NCBI RefSeq assembly: GCF_932526225.1
Contig: NC_064043.1
Coordinates: 16,240,085-16,304,084 of the forward strand
DNA: 64,000 nucleotides
Direction of reading: 5' to 3'
Origin: Nematostella vectensis
Lineage: Eukaryota; Cnidaria; Anthozoa; Actiniaria; Edwardsiidae
The number at the start of each line of letters is the position of its first letter. The stretch's first letter is position 1. The position numbers and the translations under genes are program-made. Below are positions 1 through 11,157 of the stretch, in pieces. Below the pieces are notes generated by a model. The model saw only the letters and a program-made list of their open reading frames with translations. It ran no database searches and was not told the DNA's origin.

Positions 1-290
1 ACTCTCACTTGACTCTTCGTGGCGTGTCCTACTTTATAGCAAACAGAGAAGTCCAAAATATCAAGCGGTACTAGACCGCTTGTTGACGTTTCTGGTCGGG
101 ACTGGATACTCCCCCGGTTAAGGCTAAGCAGGACAATCAGATTGTGATGCCGAAATTTTTTGACCCGAGGGACCACATGCCTGCAAACTCTTTTATGGCA
201 TCCAAGGCAGAGCACCAAATAATACTAGATGGGTGGCCAGTCTTCAGCAATACCCAGTCAAGCAAGCCAAAAAAAGAAAATATTGCATGT
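1..290 (+). repeat. Most conserved segment of the unit (representative)
   Basis: Across all 29 units this stretch shows only about ten kinds of change. They include CGGGA to AGGGA (units 6, 13), GTTAAGG to GTAAAGG (20, 24), CCGAGG to CCGATG (7, 15, 22), CAGATA or CAAATA, and TATTGC or TATGGC. The rest of the unit varies far more. It holds the hairpin at 62-82 and AAATTTTTTGAC at about 155. Strong uniformity may mean function or simply frequent homogenisation. Confidence 0.6.
62..82 (+). other. Perfect hairpin in the conserved core (representative)
   Basis: CAAGCGGT (62-69) and ACCGCTTG (75-82) form an 8 bp perfect stem around ACTAG. The same 21 bases sit about 61 bases after every unit start that I checked, including the divergent right-edge units. 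Being an inverted repeat, it could fold on either strand or bind a dimeric protein. No function is shown. Confidence 0.7.
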
Positions 291-314
291 AGTCGTGGGT
301 GGGGGTCTCCTTAG
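87..314 (+). CDS. Open frame of 75 codons in the conserved core, unassigned (representative)
   Basis: The frame opens after a TGA at 84-86 and ends at TAG 312-314. Read from the internal ATG it begins MPKFFDPRDHMPANSFMASK. It has no AUG at its left end, so it would need to be an internal exon. Between units I see about four synonymous changes (V, P, P, Q codons) and about six that alter the protein, one of them a stop in units 6 and 13. Units 5 and 12 are frameshifted by two bases. The minus strand is also open across this segment. I recognise no domain. Coding is possible but unproven. Confidence 0.2.
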   Translation, partial: RFWSGLDTPPVKAKQDNQIVMPKFFDPRDHMPANSFMASKAEHQIILDGWPVFSNTQSSKPKKENIACSRGWGSP

Positions 315-1000
315 TTTACATGGCTGTTGTCACGCATTACAACGCCCCAGCGAAAGAACGATCTATCCATCAAGTTTATCTCTTTGAGATCCTTTGTTTA
401 TATTGCCAGTTTGTTGGGAGAACGTGGCATCTCGTCAACTAGTGTACACACTGCATCTTGAGGACTAGTGGTTAATCAAAGTCAAGCACTTCAATTTCCC
501 ATACAGTCGCCAACAATTCTTGTGACTGTACCCCAGCAGGCAAGGTCACCCCAGGTGGTGTACTGTATATTGGGGAACAAAGGGAATGGGTGGCCAATGA
601 ACCCTGTCGGTTGTTCATAGAGTATTTCTTGGGCTGGGAAGTTCTTACCCTTGGTAAGTAGCTTTTCCCCTATCATTAACACATAATCTAAACATCCTAT
701 CTCAAAGATCCCAGGTACATTCGGAAAGCTAAAATCTTCAGGCTAAAAATAACAAACATAGGCTGAGCAAATACTCCAGTCCAAACCCAGTGAGAAAAAA
801 AAAGAGAACAAATCAATCGTTTGATTGCTTTGTTCACTGCAGTACCAGACCAGACATAATTTACAGATGAAGATGAAGAATGAAGATGAAGAAATGATTT
901 TTATCATTGTAACTTAATAGATTATTTTTTTTTTCTATTATAATTATCGATGAGAGATATGCTTTAAGAAGAAATAAAAGCTCCGCAAATATAAGTTTTG

Positions 1001-1010
1001 TATCAATAGG
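1001..1010 (+). promoter_or_regulatory. Degenerate TATA-like block, TATCAATAGG type (representative)
   Basis: TATCAATAGG stands where other modules have TATAAATAGG, and the following ATG is TTG. It is present in all 652 bp modules and in the first module of most left-hand units. It is either a decayed promoter or a weaker one; ATATAAG about ten bases upstream might substitute. Confidence 0.3.
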
Positions 1011-1028
1011 GCACCCTTTTAAGGCCTA

Positions 1029-1313
1029 TTGTACAGGCTTGGCATCTTGACGCGCGATGCCACAAATATAATTCAGTTAACTAGTATGCAAGTAAACTTT
1101 TCCCCTTGTGTGATTAGCGATTTTCAGATGAAGAAACATTATAACTATAACATTAAAAAAGAAAGAATGATAACAGTAGCATCCTTCCAAGCAGTTAAGG
1201 CAGAGCAATTCACCATTCGCAGTTTTTCATTTTTTCATTTTTCGGCCCCTGAACCCTGTCGGTTGTTCATAGAGTATTTCTTGGGCTGGGAAGTTCTTAC
1301 CCTTGGTAAGTAG
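1029..1313 (+). CDS. Chimeric module/core open frame of 94 codons (representative of 14)
   Basis: Starts at TTG (no ATG in left-family modules) 28 bases after the TATCAATAGG box. It runs through the module and crosses the 652 bp junction at 1244 in frame into the core frame that ends at the donor-like site. The same frame occurs at 1681, 4045, 8115, 16075, 16727, 19091, 23160, 27231, 27883, 34135, 36498, 42592 and 43244. The copies are nearly identical, so the open state is inherited rather than tested. It is likely a by-product of the rearrangement. Confidence 0.12.
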   Translation: MYRLGILTRDATNIIQLTSMQVNFSPCVISDFQMKKHYNYNIKKERMITVASFQAVKAEQFTIRSFSFFHFSAPEPCRLFIEYFLGWEVLTLGK

Positions 1314-2723
1314 CTTTTCCCCTATCATTAACACATAATCTAAACATCCTATCTCAAAGATCCCAGGTACCTTCGGAAAGCTAAAATCTTCAGGCTAAAA
1401 ATAATAAACATAGGATGAGCAAATACTCCAGTCCAAACCCAGTGAGAAAAAAAAGAGAACAAATCAATCGTTTGATTGCTTTGTTCACTGCAGTACCAGA
1501 CCAGACATAATTTACAGATGAAGATGAAGAATGAAGATGAAGAAATGATTTTTATCATTGTAACTTAATAGATTATTTATTTTTTTCTATTATAATTATC
1601 GATGAGAGATATGCTTTAAGAAGAAATAAAAGCTCGGCAAATATAAGTTTTGTATCAATAGGGCACCCTTTTAAGGCCTATTGTACAGGCTTGGCATCTT
1701 GACGCGCGATGCCACAAATATAATTGAGTTAACTAGTATGCAAGTAAACTTTTCCCCTTGTGTGATTAGCGATTTTCAGATGAAGAAACATTATAACTAT
1801 AACATTAAAAAAGAAAGAATGATAACAGTAGCATCCTTCCAAGCAGTTAAGGCAGAGCAATTCACCATTCGCAGTTTTTCATTTTTTCATTTTTCGGCCC
1901 CTGAACCCTGTCGGTTGTTCATAGAGTATTTCTTGGGCTGGGAAGTTCTTACCCTTGGTAAGTAGCTTTTCCCCTATCATTAACAAATAATCTAAACATC
2001 CTATCTCAAAGATCCCAGGTACCTTCGGAAAGCTAAAATCTTCAGGCTAAAAATAATAAACATAGGATGAGCAAATACTCCAGTCCAAACCCAGTGAGAA
2101 AAAAAAGAGAACAAATCAATCGTTTGATTGCTTTGTTCACTGCAGTACCAGACCAGACATAATTTACAGATGAAGATGAAGAATGAAGATGAAGAAATGA
2201 TTTTTATCATTGTAACTTAATAGATTATTTATTTTTTTCTATTATAATTATCGATGAGAGATATGCTTTAAGAAGAAATAAAAGCTCGGCAAATATAAGT
2301 TTTGTATCAATAGGGCACCCTTTTAAGGCCTATTGTACAGGCTTGGCATCTTGACGCGCGATGCCACAAATATAATTGAGTTAACTAGTATGCAAGTAAA
2401 CTTTTGCCCTTGCGTGATTAGCGATTTTCAGATGAAGAAACATTATAGCTATAAGATAAAAAAAGAAAGAATGATAACAACAGTAGCATCCTTCCAAGCA
2501 GTTAAGGCAGAGCAATTCACCATTCGCAGATTTTCATTTTTTTTATATCTTCTCTCAATCAATTGATTGCTTTGTTCAGAGCAGAAAAAGACGAGACATA
2601 ATTTACGAAGGATCACCCATTTATTCTCTTATCTGATTCACAAGACACGAGAAGATCAGATGAAAAAAAGATTATATCACTATAAAACTAAAACAGAACG
2701 AATGATAACAACAGTAACATCTT

Positions 2724-3079
2724 CTTCGTGGCGTGTGCTACCTTATAGGAAACAGAGAAGTCCCAAGTATCTGAGAAACCATCTGCGATGTTAGTTGAAA
2801 ATGAAGAACAAGGACTATAACGAAGTTAAAGAAAAACTTAAAAACATTTGAAAATCTTTTTGAATCTCAATTAGAAATATTTAAAGAATCAGACCGTGCG
2901 CACATAGGACCCAGTCCCACCCCTGAAACTGATTTTTCAACTCACTTGCTTCTTCGTGGCGTGTGCTACCTAATAGCAAACAGAGAAGTCCCAAGTATCT
3001 GAGACTGATTTCTCGACTCTCACTTGCCTCTTCGTGGCGTGTCCTACTTTATAGCAAACAGAGAAGTCCAAAATATCAA
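2724..3079 (+). repeat. Internal triplicated segment at the unit junction (representative)
   Basis: CTTCGTGGCGTG followed by CTAC, ATAG and AAACAGAGAAGTCC occurs at about 2724-2776, 2951-3000 and 3026-3079. The second and third copies are 75 bp apart and also share ACTGATTT and CTCACTTG upstream, so they form a 75 bp direct repeat. Every complete unit except 18 and 22 has the three copies. Confidence 0.85.
2826..3002 (+). CDS. Open frame of 58 codons in the unit tail, unassigned (representative)
   Basis: This frame runs from TTA 2826 to TGA 3000-3002. It includes the residues LLLRGVCYLIANREVPSI at its end, encoded by the second copy of the CTTCGTGGCGTG segment. Two variant families exist. 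The right-hand family has GATATA, GGATCC and CATCCC where the left has GAAATA, GGACCC and CACCCC. Between them I count about six amino-acid changes and three silent ones, which is close to neutral. It has no AUG of its own. It is probably not under strong protein-level selection. Confidence 0.15.
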   Translation, partial: LKKNLKTFENLFESQLEIFKESDRAHIGPSPTPETDFSTHLLLRGVCYLIANREVPSI

Positions 3080-5379
3080 GCGGTACTAGACCGCTTGTTG
3101 ACGTTTCTGGTCGGGACTGGATACTCCCCCGGTTAAGGCTAAGCAGGACAATCAGATTGTGATGCCGAAATTTTTTGACCCGAGGGACCACATGCCTGCA
3201 AACTCTTTTATGGCATCCAAGGCAGAGCACCAAATAATACTAGATGGGTGGCCAGTCTTCAGCAATACCCAGTCAAGCAAGCCAAAAAAAGAAAATATTG
3301 CATGTAGTCGTGGGTGGGGGTCTCCTTAGTTTACATGGCTGTTGTCACGCATTACAACGCCCCAGCGAAAGAACGATCTATCCATCAAGTTTATCTCTTT
3401 GAGATCCTTTGTTTATATTGCCAGTTTGTTGGGAGAACGTGGCATCTCGTCAACTAGTGTACACACTGCATCTTGAGGACTAGTGGTTAATCAAAGTCAA
3501 GCACTTCAATTTCCCATACAGTCGCCAACAATTCTTGTGACTGTACCCCAGCAGGCAAGGTCACCCCAGGTGGTGTACTGTATATTGGGGAACAAAGGGA
3601 ATGGGTGGCCAATGAACCCTGTCGGTTGTTCATAGAGTATTTCTTGGGCTGGGAAGTTCTTACCCTTGGTAAGTAGCTTTTCCCCTATCATTAACACATA
3701 ATCTAAACATCCTATCTCAAAGATCCCAGGTACATTCGGAAAGCTAAAATCTTCAGGCTAAAAATAACAAACATAGGCTGAGCAAATACTCCAGTCCAAA
3801 CCCAGTGAGAAAAAAAAAAGAGAACAAATCACTCGTTTGATTGCTTTGTTCACTGCAGTACCAGACCAGACATAATTTACAGATGAAGATGAAGAATGAA
3901 GATGAAGAAATGATTTTTATCATTGTAACTTAATAGATTATTTTTTTTTTCTATTATAATTATCGATGAGAGATATGCTTTAAGAAGAAATAAAAGCTCC
4001 GCAAATATAAGTTTTGTATCAATAGGGCACCCTTTTAAGGCCTATTGTACAGGCTTGGCATCTTGACGCGCGATGCCACAAATATAATTGAGTTAACTAG
4101 TATGCAAGTAAACTTTTCCCCTTGTGTGATTAGCGATTTTCAGATGAAGAAACATTATAACTATAACATTAAAAAAGAAAGAATGATAACAGTAGCATCC
4201 TTCCAAGCAGTTAAGGCAGAGCAATTCACCATTCGCAGTTTTTCATTTTTTCATTTTTCGGCCCCTGAACCCTGTCGGTTGTTCATAGAGTATTTCTTGG
4301 GCTGGGAAGTTCTTACCCTTGGTAAGTAGCTTTTCCCCTATCATTAATACATAATCTAAACATCCTATCTCAAAGATCCCAGGTACCTTCGGAAAGCTAA
4401 AATCTTCAGGCTAAAAATAATAAACATAGGATGAGCAAATACTCCAGTCCAAACCGAGTGAGAAAAAAAAGAGAACAAATCAATCGTTTGATTGCTTTGT
4501 TCACTGCAGTACCAGACCAGACATAATTTACAGATGAAAATGAAGAATGAAGGTGAAGAAATGATTTTTATCATTGTAACTTAATAGATTATTTATTTTT
4601 TTCTATTATAATTATCGATGAGAGATATGCTTTAAGAAGAAATAAAAGCTCGGCAAATATAAGTTTTGTATCAATAGGGCACCCTTTTAAGGCCTATTGT
4701 ACAGGCTTGGCATCTTGACGCGCGATGCCACAAATATAATTGAGTTAACTAGTATGCAAGTAAACTTTTGCCCTTGTGTGATTAGCGATTTTCAGATGAA
4801 GAAACATTATAGCTATAAGATAAAAAAAGAAAGAATGATAACAACAGTAGCATCCTTCCAAGCAGTTAAGGCAGAGCAATTCACCATTCGCAGATTTTCA
4901 TTTTTTTTATATCTTCTCTCAATCAATTGATTGCTTTGTTCAGAGCAGAAAAAGACGAGACATAATTTACGAAGGATCACCCATTTATTCTCTTATCTGA
5001 TTCACAAGACACGAGAAGATCAGATGAAAAAAAGATTATATCACTATAAAACTAAAACAGAACGAATGATAACAACAGTAACATCTTCTTCGTGGCGTGT
5101 GCTACCTTATAGGAAACAGAGAAGTCCCAAGTATCTGAGAAACCATCTGCGATGTTAGTTGAAAATGAAGAACAAGGACAGAAACGAAGTTAAAGAAAAA
5201 CTTAAAAACATTTGAAAATCTTTTTGAATCTCAATTAGAAATATTTAAAGAATCAGACCGTGCGAACATAGGACCCAGTCCCACCCCTGAAACTGATTCT
5301 TCAACTCACTTGCTTCTTCGTGGCGTGTGCTACCTAATAGCAAACAGAGAAGTCCCAAGTATCTGAGACTGATTTCTCG
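3016..5379 (+). repeat. Array unit 2, 2364 bp, two modules
   Basis: Has one extra 652 bp module. TATCAATAGG boxes are at 4017 and 4669 and the chimeric junction is at 4260. The tail has CGAACATAGG where most left units have CGCACATAGG. Unit 9 is its near-identical higher-order partner. Confidence 0.93.
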
Positions 5380-7088
5380 ACTCTCACTTGCCTCTTCGTG
5401 GCGTGTCCTACTTTATAGCAAACAGGGAAGTCCAAAATATCAAGCGGTACTAGACCGCTTGTTGACGTTTCTGGTCGGGACTGGATACTCCCCCGGTTAA
5501 GGCTAAGCAGGACAATCAGATTGTGATGCCGAAATTTTTTGACCCGAGGGACCACATGCCTGCAAACTCTTTTATGGCATCCAAGGCAGAGCACCAGATA
5601 ATACTAGATGGGTGGCCAGTCTTCAGCAATACCCAGTCAAGCAAGCCAAAAAAAGAAAATATTGCATGTAGTCGTGGGTGGGGGTCTCCTTAGTTTACAT
5701 GGCTGTTGTCACGCATTACAACGCCCCAGCGAAAGAACGATCTATCCATCAAGTTTATCTCTTTGAGATCCTTTGTTTATATTGCCAGTTTGTTGGGAGA
5801 ACGTGGCATCTCGTCAACTAGTGTACACACTGCATCTTGAGGACTAGTGGTTAATCAAAGTCAAGCACTTCAATTTCCCATACAGTCGCCAACAATTCTT
5901 GTGACTGTACCCCAGCAGGCAAGGTCACCCCAGGTGGTGTACTGTATATTGGGGAACAAAGGGAATGGGTGGCCAATGAACCCTGTCGGTTGTTCATAGA
6001 GTATTTCTTGGGCTGGGAAGTTCTTACCCTTGGTAAGTAGCTTTTCCCCTATCATTAACACATAATCTAAACATCCTATCTCAAAGATCCCAGGTACATT
6101 CGGAAAGCTAAAATCTTCAGGCTAAAAATAATAAACATAGGCTGAGCAAATACTCCAGTCCAAACCCAGTGAGAAAAAAAAAAGAGAACAAATCACTCGT
6201 TTGATTGCTTTGTTCACTGCAGTACCAGACCAGACATAATTTACAGATGAAGATGAAGAATGAAGATGAAGAAATGATTTTTATCATTGTAACTTAATAG
6301 ATTTTTTTTTTCTATTATAATTATCGATGAGAGATATGCTTTAAGAAGAAATAAAAGCTCCGCAAATATAAGTTTTGTATCAATAGGGCACCCTTTTAAG
6401 GCCTATTGTACAGGCTTGGCATCTTGACGCGCGATGCCACAAATATAATTGAGTTAACTAGTATGCAAGTAAACTTTTGCCCTTGTGTGATTAGCGATTT
6501 TCAGATGAAGAAACATTATAGCTATAAGATAAAAAAAAGAAAGAATGATAACAACAGTAGCATCCTTCCAAGCAGTTAAGGCAGAGCAATTCACCATTCG
6601 CAGTTTTTCATTTTTTTATATCTTCTCTCAATCAATTGATTGCTTTGTTCAGAGCAGAAAAAGACGAGACATAATTTACAAAGGATCACCCATTTATTCT
6701 CTTATCTGATTCACAAGACACGAGAAGATCAGATGAAAAAAAGATTATATAACTATAAAACTAAAACAGAACGAATGATAACAACAGTAACATCTTCTTC
6801 GTGGCGTGTGCTACCTTATAGGAAACAGAGAAGTCCCAAGTATCTGAGAAACCATCTGCGATGTTAGTTGAAAATGAAGAACAAGGACAGAAACGAAGTT
6901 AAAGAAAAACTTAAAAACATTTGAAAATCTTTTTGAATCTCAATTAGAAATATTTAAAGAATCAGACCGTGCGAACATAGGACCCAGTCCCACCCCTGAA
7001 ACTGATTCTTCAACTCACTTGCTTCTTCGTGGCGTGTGCTACCTAATAGCAAACAGAGAAGTCCCAAGTATCTGAGACTGATTTCTCG
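5380..7088 (+). repeat. Array unit 3, 1709 bp, basic single-module unit
   Basis: Minimal form with one TATCAATAGG box at 6378. An extra A in the run near 6533 breaks the module open frame that is intact in neighbouring units. Partner of unit 10. Confidence 0.93.
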
Positions 7089-9450
7089 ACTCTCACTTGC
7101 CTCTTCGTGGCGTGTCCTACTTTATAGCAAACAGGGAAGTCCAAAATATCAAGCGGTACTAGACCGCTTGTTGACGTTTCTGGTCGGGACTGGATACTCC
7201 CCCGGTTAAGGCTAAGCAGGACAATCAGATTGTGATGCCGAAATTTTTTGACCCGAGGGACCACATGCCTGCAAACTCTTTTATGGCATCCAAGGCAGAG
7301 CACCAGATAATACTAGATGGGTGGCCAGTCTTCAGCAATACCCAGTCAAGCAAGCCAAAAAAAGAAAATATTGCATGTAGTCGTGGGTGGGGGTCTCCTT
7401 AGTTTACATGGCTGTTGTCACGCATTACAACGCCCCAGCGAAAGAACGATCTATCCATCAAGTTTATCTCTTTGAGATCCTTTGTTTATATTGCCAGTTT
7501 GTTGGGAGAACGTGGCATCTCGTCAACTAGTGTACACACTGCATCTTGAGGACTAGTGGTTAATCAAAGTCAAGCACTTCAATTTCCCATACAGTCGCCA
7601 ACAATTCTTGTGACTGTACCCCAGCAGGCAAGGTCACCCCAGGTGGTGTACTGTATATTGGGGAACAAAGGGAATGGGTGGCCAATGAACCCTGTCGGTT
7701 GTTCATAGAGTATTTCTTGGGCTGGGAAGTTCTTACCCTTGGTAAGTAGCTTTTCCCCTATCATTAACACATAATCTAAACATCCTATCTCAAAGATCCC
7801 AGGTACATTCGGAAAGCTAAAATCTTCAGGCTAAAAATAATAAACATAGGCTGAGCAAATACTCCAGTCCAAACCCAGTGAGAAAAAAAAAAGAGAACAA
7901 ATCACTCGTTTGATTGCTTTGTTCACTGCAGTACCAGACCAGACATAATTTACAGATGAAGATGAAGAATGAAGATGAAGAAATGATTTTTATCATTGTA
8001 ACTTAATAGATTTTTTTTTTCTATTATAATTATCGATGAGAGATATGCTTTAAGAAGAAATAAAAGCTCCGCAAATATAAGTTTTGTATCAATAGGGCAC
8101 CCTTTTAAGGCCTATTGTACAGGCTTGGCATCTTGACGCGCGATGCCACAAATATAATTGAGTTAACTAGTATGCAAGTAAACTTTTCCCCTTGTGTGAT
8201 TAGCGATTTTCAGATGAAGAAACATTATAACTATAACATTAAAAAAGAAAGAATGATAACAGTAGCATCCTTCCAAGCAGTTAAGGCAGAGCAATTCACC
8301 ATTCGCAGTTTTTCATTTTTTCATTTTTCGGCCCCTGAACCCTGTCGGTTGTTCATAGAGTATTTCTTGGGCTGGGAAGTTCTTACCCTTGGTAAGTAGC
8401 TTTTCCCCTATCATTAACACATAATCTAAACATCCTATCTCAAAGATCCCAGGTACCTTCGGAAAGCTAATATCTTCAGGCTAAAAATAATAAACATAGG
8501 CTGAGCAAATTCTCCAGTCCAAACCCAGTGAGAAAAAAAAGAGAACAAATCAATCGTTTGATTGCTTTGTTCACTGCAGTACCAGACCAGACATAATTTA
8601 CAGATGAAGATGAAGAATGAAGATGAAGAAATGATTTTTTATCATTGTAACTTAATAGATTATTTATTTTTTTCTATTATAATTATCGATGAGAGATATG
8701 CTTTAAGAAGAAATAAAAGCTCCGCAAATATAAGTTTTGTATCAATAGGGCACCCTTTTAAGGCCTATTGTACAGGCTTGGCATCTTGACGCGCGATGCC
8801 ACAAATATAATTGAGTTAACTAGTATGCAAGTAAACTTTTGCCCTTGTGTGATTAGCGATTTTCAGATGAAGAAACATTATAGCTATAAGATAAAAAAAA
8901 GAAAGAATGATAACAACAGTAGCATCCTTCCAAGCAGTTAAGGCAGAGCAATTCACCATTCGCAGTTTTTCATTTTTTTATATCTTCTCTCAATCAATTG
9001 ATTGCTTTGTTCAGAGCAGAAAAAGACGAGACATAATTTACAAAGGATCACCCATTTATTCTCTTATCTGATTCACAAGACACGAGAAGATCAGATGAAA
9101 AAAAGATTATATAACTATAAAACTAAAACAGAACGAATGATAACAACAGTAACATCTTCTTCGTGGCGTGTGCTACCTTATAGGAAACAGAGAAGTCCCA
9201 AGTATCTGAGAAACCATCTGCGATGTTAGTTGAAAATGAAGAACAAGGACAGAAACGAAGTTAAAGAAAAACTTAAAAACATTTGAAAATCTTTTTGAAT
9301 CTCAATTAGAAATATTTAAAGAATCAGACCGTGCGAACATAGGACCCAGTCCCACCCCTGAAACTGATTCTTCAACTCACTTGCTTCTTCGTGGCGTGTG
9401 CTACCTAATAGCAAAAAGAGAAGTCTCAAGTATCTGAGACTGATTTCTCG
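7089..9450 (+). repeat. Array unit 4, 2362 bp, two modules
   Basis: Boxes at 8087 and 8740, chimeric junction at 8330. A private extra T near 8639 and TCTCCAG for ACTCCAG near 8510 are shared only with unit 11. Confidence 0.93.
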
Positions 9451-11157
9451 ACTCTCACTTGCCTCTTCGTGGCGTGTCCTACTTTATAGCAAACAGGGAA
9501 GTCCAAAATATCAAGCGGTACTAGACCGCTTGTTGACGTTTCTGGTCGGGACTGGATACTCCCCCGGTTAAGGCTAAGCAGGACAATCAGATTGTGATGC
9601 CGAAATTTTTTGACCCGAGGGACCACATGCCTGCAAACTCTTTTATGGCATCCAAGGCAGAGCACCAGATAATACTAGATGGGTGGCCAGTCTTCAGCAA
9701 TACCCAGTCAAGCAAGCCAAAAAAAAAATATGGCATGTAGTCGTGGGTGGGGGTCTCCTTAGTTTACATGGCTGTTGTCACGCATCACAACGCCCCAGCG
9801 AAAGAACGATCTATCCATCACATTTATCTCTTTGAGATCCTTTGTTTATATTGCCAGTTTGTTGGGAGAACGTGGCATCTCATCAACTAGTGAACACACT
9901 GCATCTTGAGGACTAGTGGTTAATCAAAGTCAAGCACTTCAATTTCCCATACAGTCGCCAACAATTCTTGTGACTGTACCCCAGCAGGCAAGGTCACCCC
10001 AGGTGGTGTACTGTATATTGGGGAACAAGGAGAATGGGCGGCCCCTGAACCCTGTCGGTTGTTCATAGAGTATTTCTTGGGCTGGGAAGTTCTTACCCTT
10101 GGTAAGTAGCTTTTCCCCTATCATTAACACATAATCTAAACATCCTATCTCAAAGATCCCAGGTACATTCGGAAAGCTAAAATCTTCAGGCTAAAAATAA
10201 TAAACATAGGCTGAGCAAATACTCCAGTCCAAACCGAGTGAGAAAAAAAAAAAGAGAACAAATCACTCGTTTGATTGCTTTGTTCACTGCAGTACCAGAC
10301 CAGACATAATTTACAGATGAAGATGAAGAATGAAGATGAAGAAATGATTTTTATCATTGTAACTTAATAGATTATTTATTTTTTTCTATTATAATTATCG
10401 ATGAGAGATATGCTTTAAGAAGAAATAAAAGCTCGGCAAATATAAGTTTTGTATCAATAGGGCACCCTTTTAAGGCCTATTGTACAGGCTTGGCATCTTG
10501 ACGCGCGATGCCACAAATATAATTGAGTTAACTAGTATGCAAGTAAACTTTTGCCCTTGTGTGATTAGCGATTTTCAGATGAAGAAACATTATAGCTATA
10601 AGATAAAAAAAGAATGATAACAACAGTAGCATCCTTCCAAGCAGTTAAGGCAGAGCAATTCACCATTCGCAGATTTTCATTTTTTTATATCTTCTCTCAA
10701 TCAATTGATTGCTTTGTTCAGAGCAGAAAAAGACGAGACATAATTTACAAAGGACCACCCATTTATTCTCTTATCTGATTCACAAGACACGAGAAGATCA
10801 GATGAAAAAAAGATTATATCACTATAAAACTAAAACAGAACGAATGATAACAACAGTAACATCTTCTTCGTGGCGTGTGCTACCTTATAGGAAACAGAGA
10901 AGTCCCAAGTATCTGAGAAACCATCTGCGATGTTAGTTGAAAATGAAGAACAAGGACAGAAACGAAGTTAAAGAAAAACTTAAAAACATTTGAAAATCTT
11001 TTTGAATCTCAATTAGAAATATTTAAAGAATCAGACCGTGCGCACATAGGACCCAGTCCCACCCCTGAAACTGATTTTTCAACTCACTTGCTTCTTCGTG
11101 GCGTGTGTTACCTAATAGCAAACAGAGAAGTCCCAAGTATCTGAGACTGATTTCTCG
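9451..11157 (+). repeat. Array unit 5, 1707 bp, single module
   Basis: Box at 10452. The A-run near 9720 is two bases shorter than usual. The variable core reads GGGCGGCCCCTGAACC near 10036. This CGGCCCC is the same as the sequence at every chimeric 652 bp junction, so an allele like this one is a plausible source of those junctions. Partner of unit 12. Confidence 0.93.

Larger units (their letters stand above)
592..2547 (+). repeat. Nested 652 bp tandem repeat (three copies in unit 1)
   Basis: The copies begin near 592, 1244 and 1896. Each runs from the GGCC..TGAACCCTGTCGG part of the core through the donor-like site, the GATGAA tract, the TATA-like box and the module open frame. The same nested repeat makes junctions at 4260, 8330, 16290, 16942, 19306, 23375, 27446, 28098, 34350, 36713, 42807 and 43459, giving 14 extra copies in all. 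At each junction the module tail (CATTTTTC) is fused to GGCCCCTGAACC of the core. Confidence 0.9.
1..3015 (+). repeat. Array unit 1, 3015 bp, three modules
   Basis: Core plus two extra 652 bp nested modules. TATA-like TATCAATAGG boxes sit at 1001, 1653 and 2305. Chimeric module/core junctions are at 1244 and 1896. The unit begins CACTTGACTC rather than the usual CACTTGCCTC, a variant shared with units 8 and 16. It starts exactly at the window edge, so the array probably continues to the left. The core hairpin is at 62-82. Confidence 0.93.

Noticed and set aside
87-160. 5S rRNA or U2-like sequence (GGCTAAGCAGG, GGACTGGATACT)
   Set aside because: Only short words match. The order and spacing of 5S control elements and of U2 conserved blocks are absent.
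1040-1062. Hairpin TGGCATC/GATGCCA just after the expected transcription start as a structured RNA element
   Set aside because: Right-hand modules have TGGCACC with GATTCCA, or GATGTCA, which break pairs without compensating changes, so the stem is not conserved as a structure.
1029-1130. Spliced-leader RNA gene in each module (TATA, short leader, GTAAAC donor, Sm-like AAATTTTG)
   Set aside because: The Sm-like motif is poor and variable, no terminal stem-loops follow it, and the sequence matches no spliced leader that I know.
2567-2794. 75-codon frame ending RSPKYLRNHLRC, recurring in most left units
   Set aside because: It starts from a non-ATG codon within a probable T-rich non-coding tract, and the right-hand family has a stop after LLSLI. 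Recurrence only reflects recent duplication.
2970-3233. Minus-strand frame of 86-87 codons (ending DFSVCY) in almost every unit
   Set aside because: Differences between units mostly change residues in this frame and it lies opposite another open frame. There is no promoter or partner exon on that strand that I can support.
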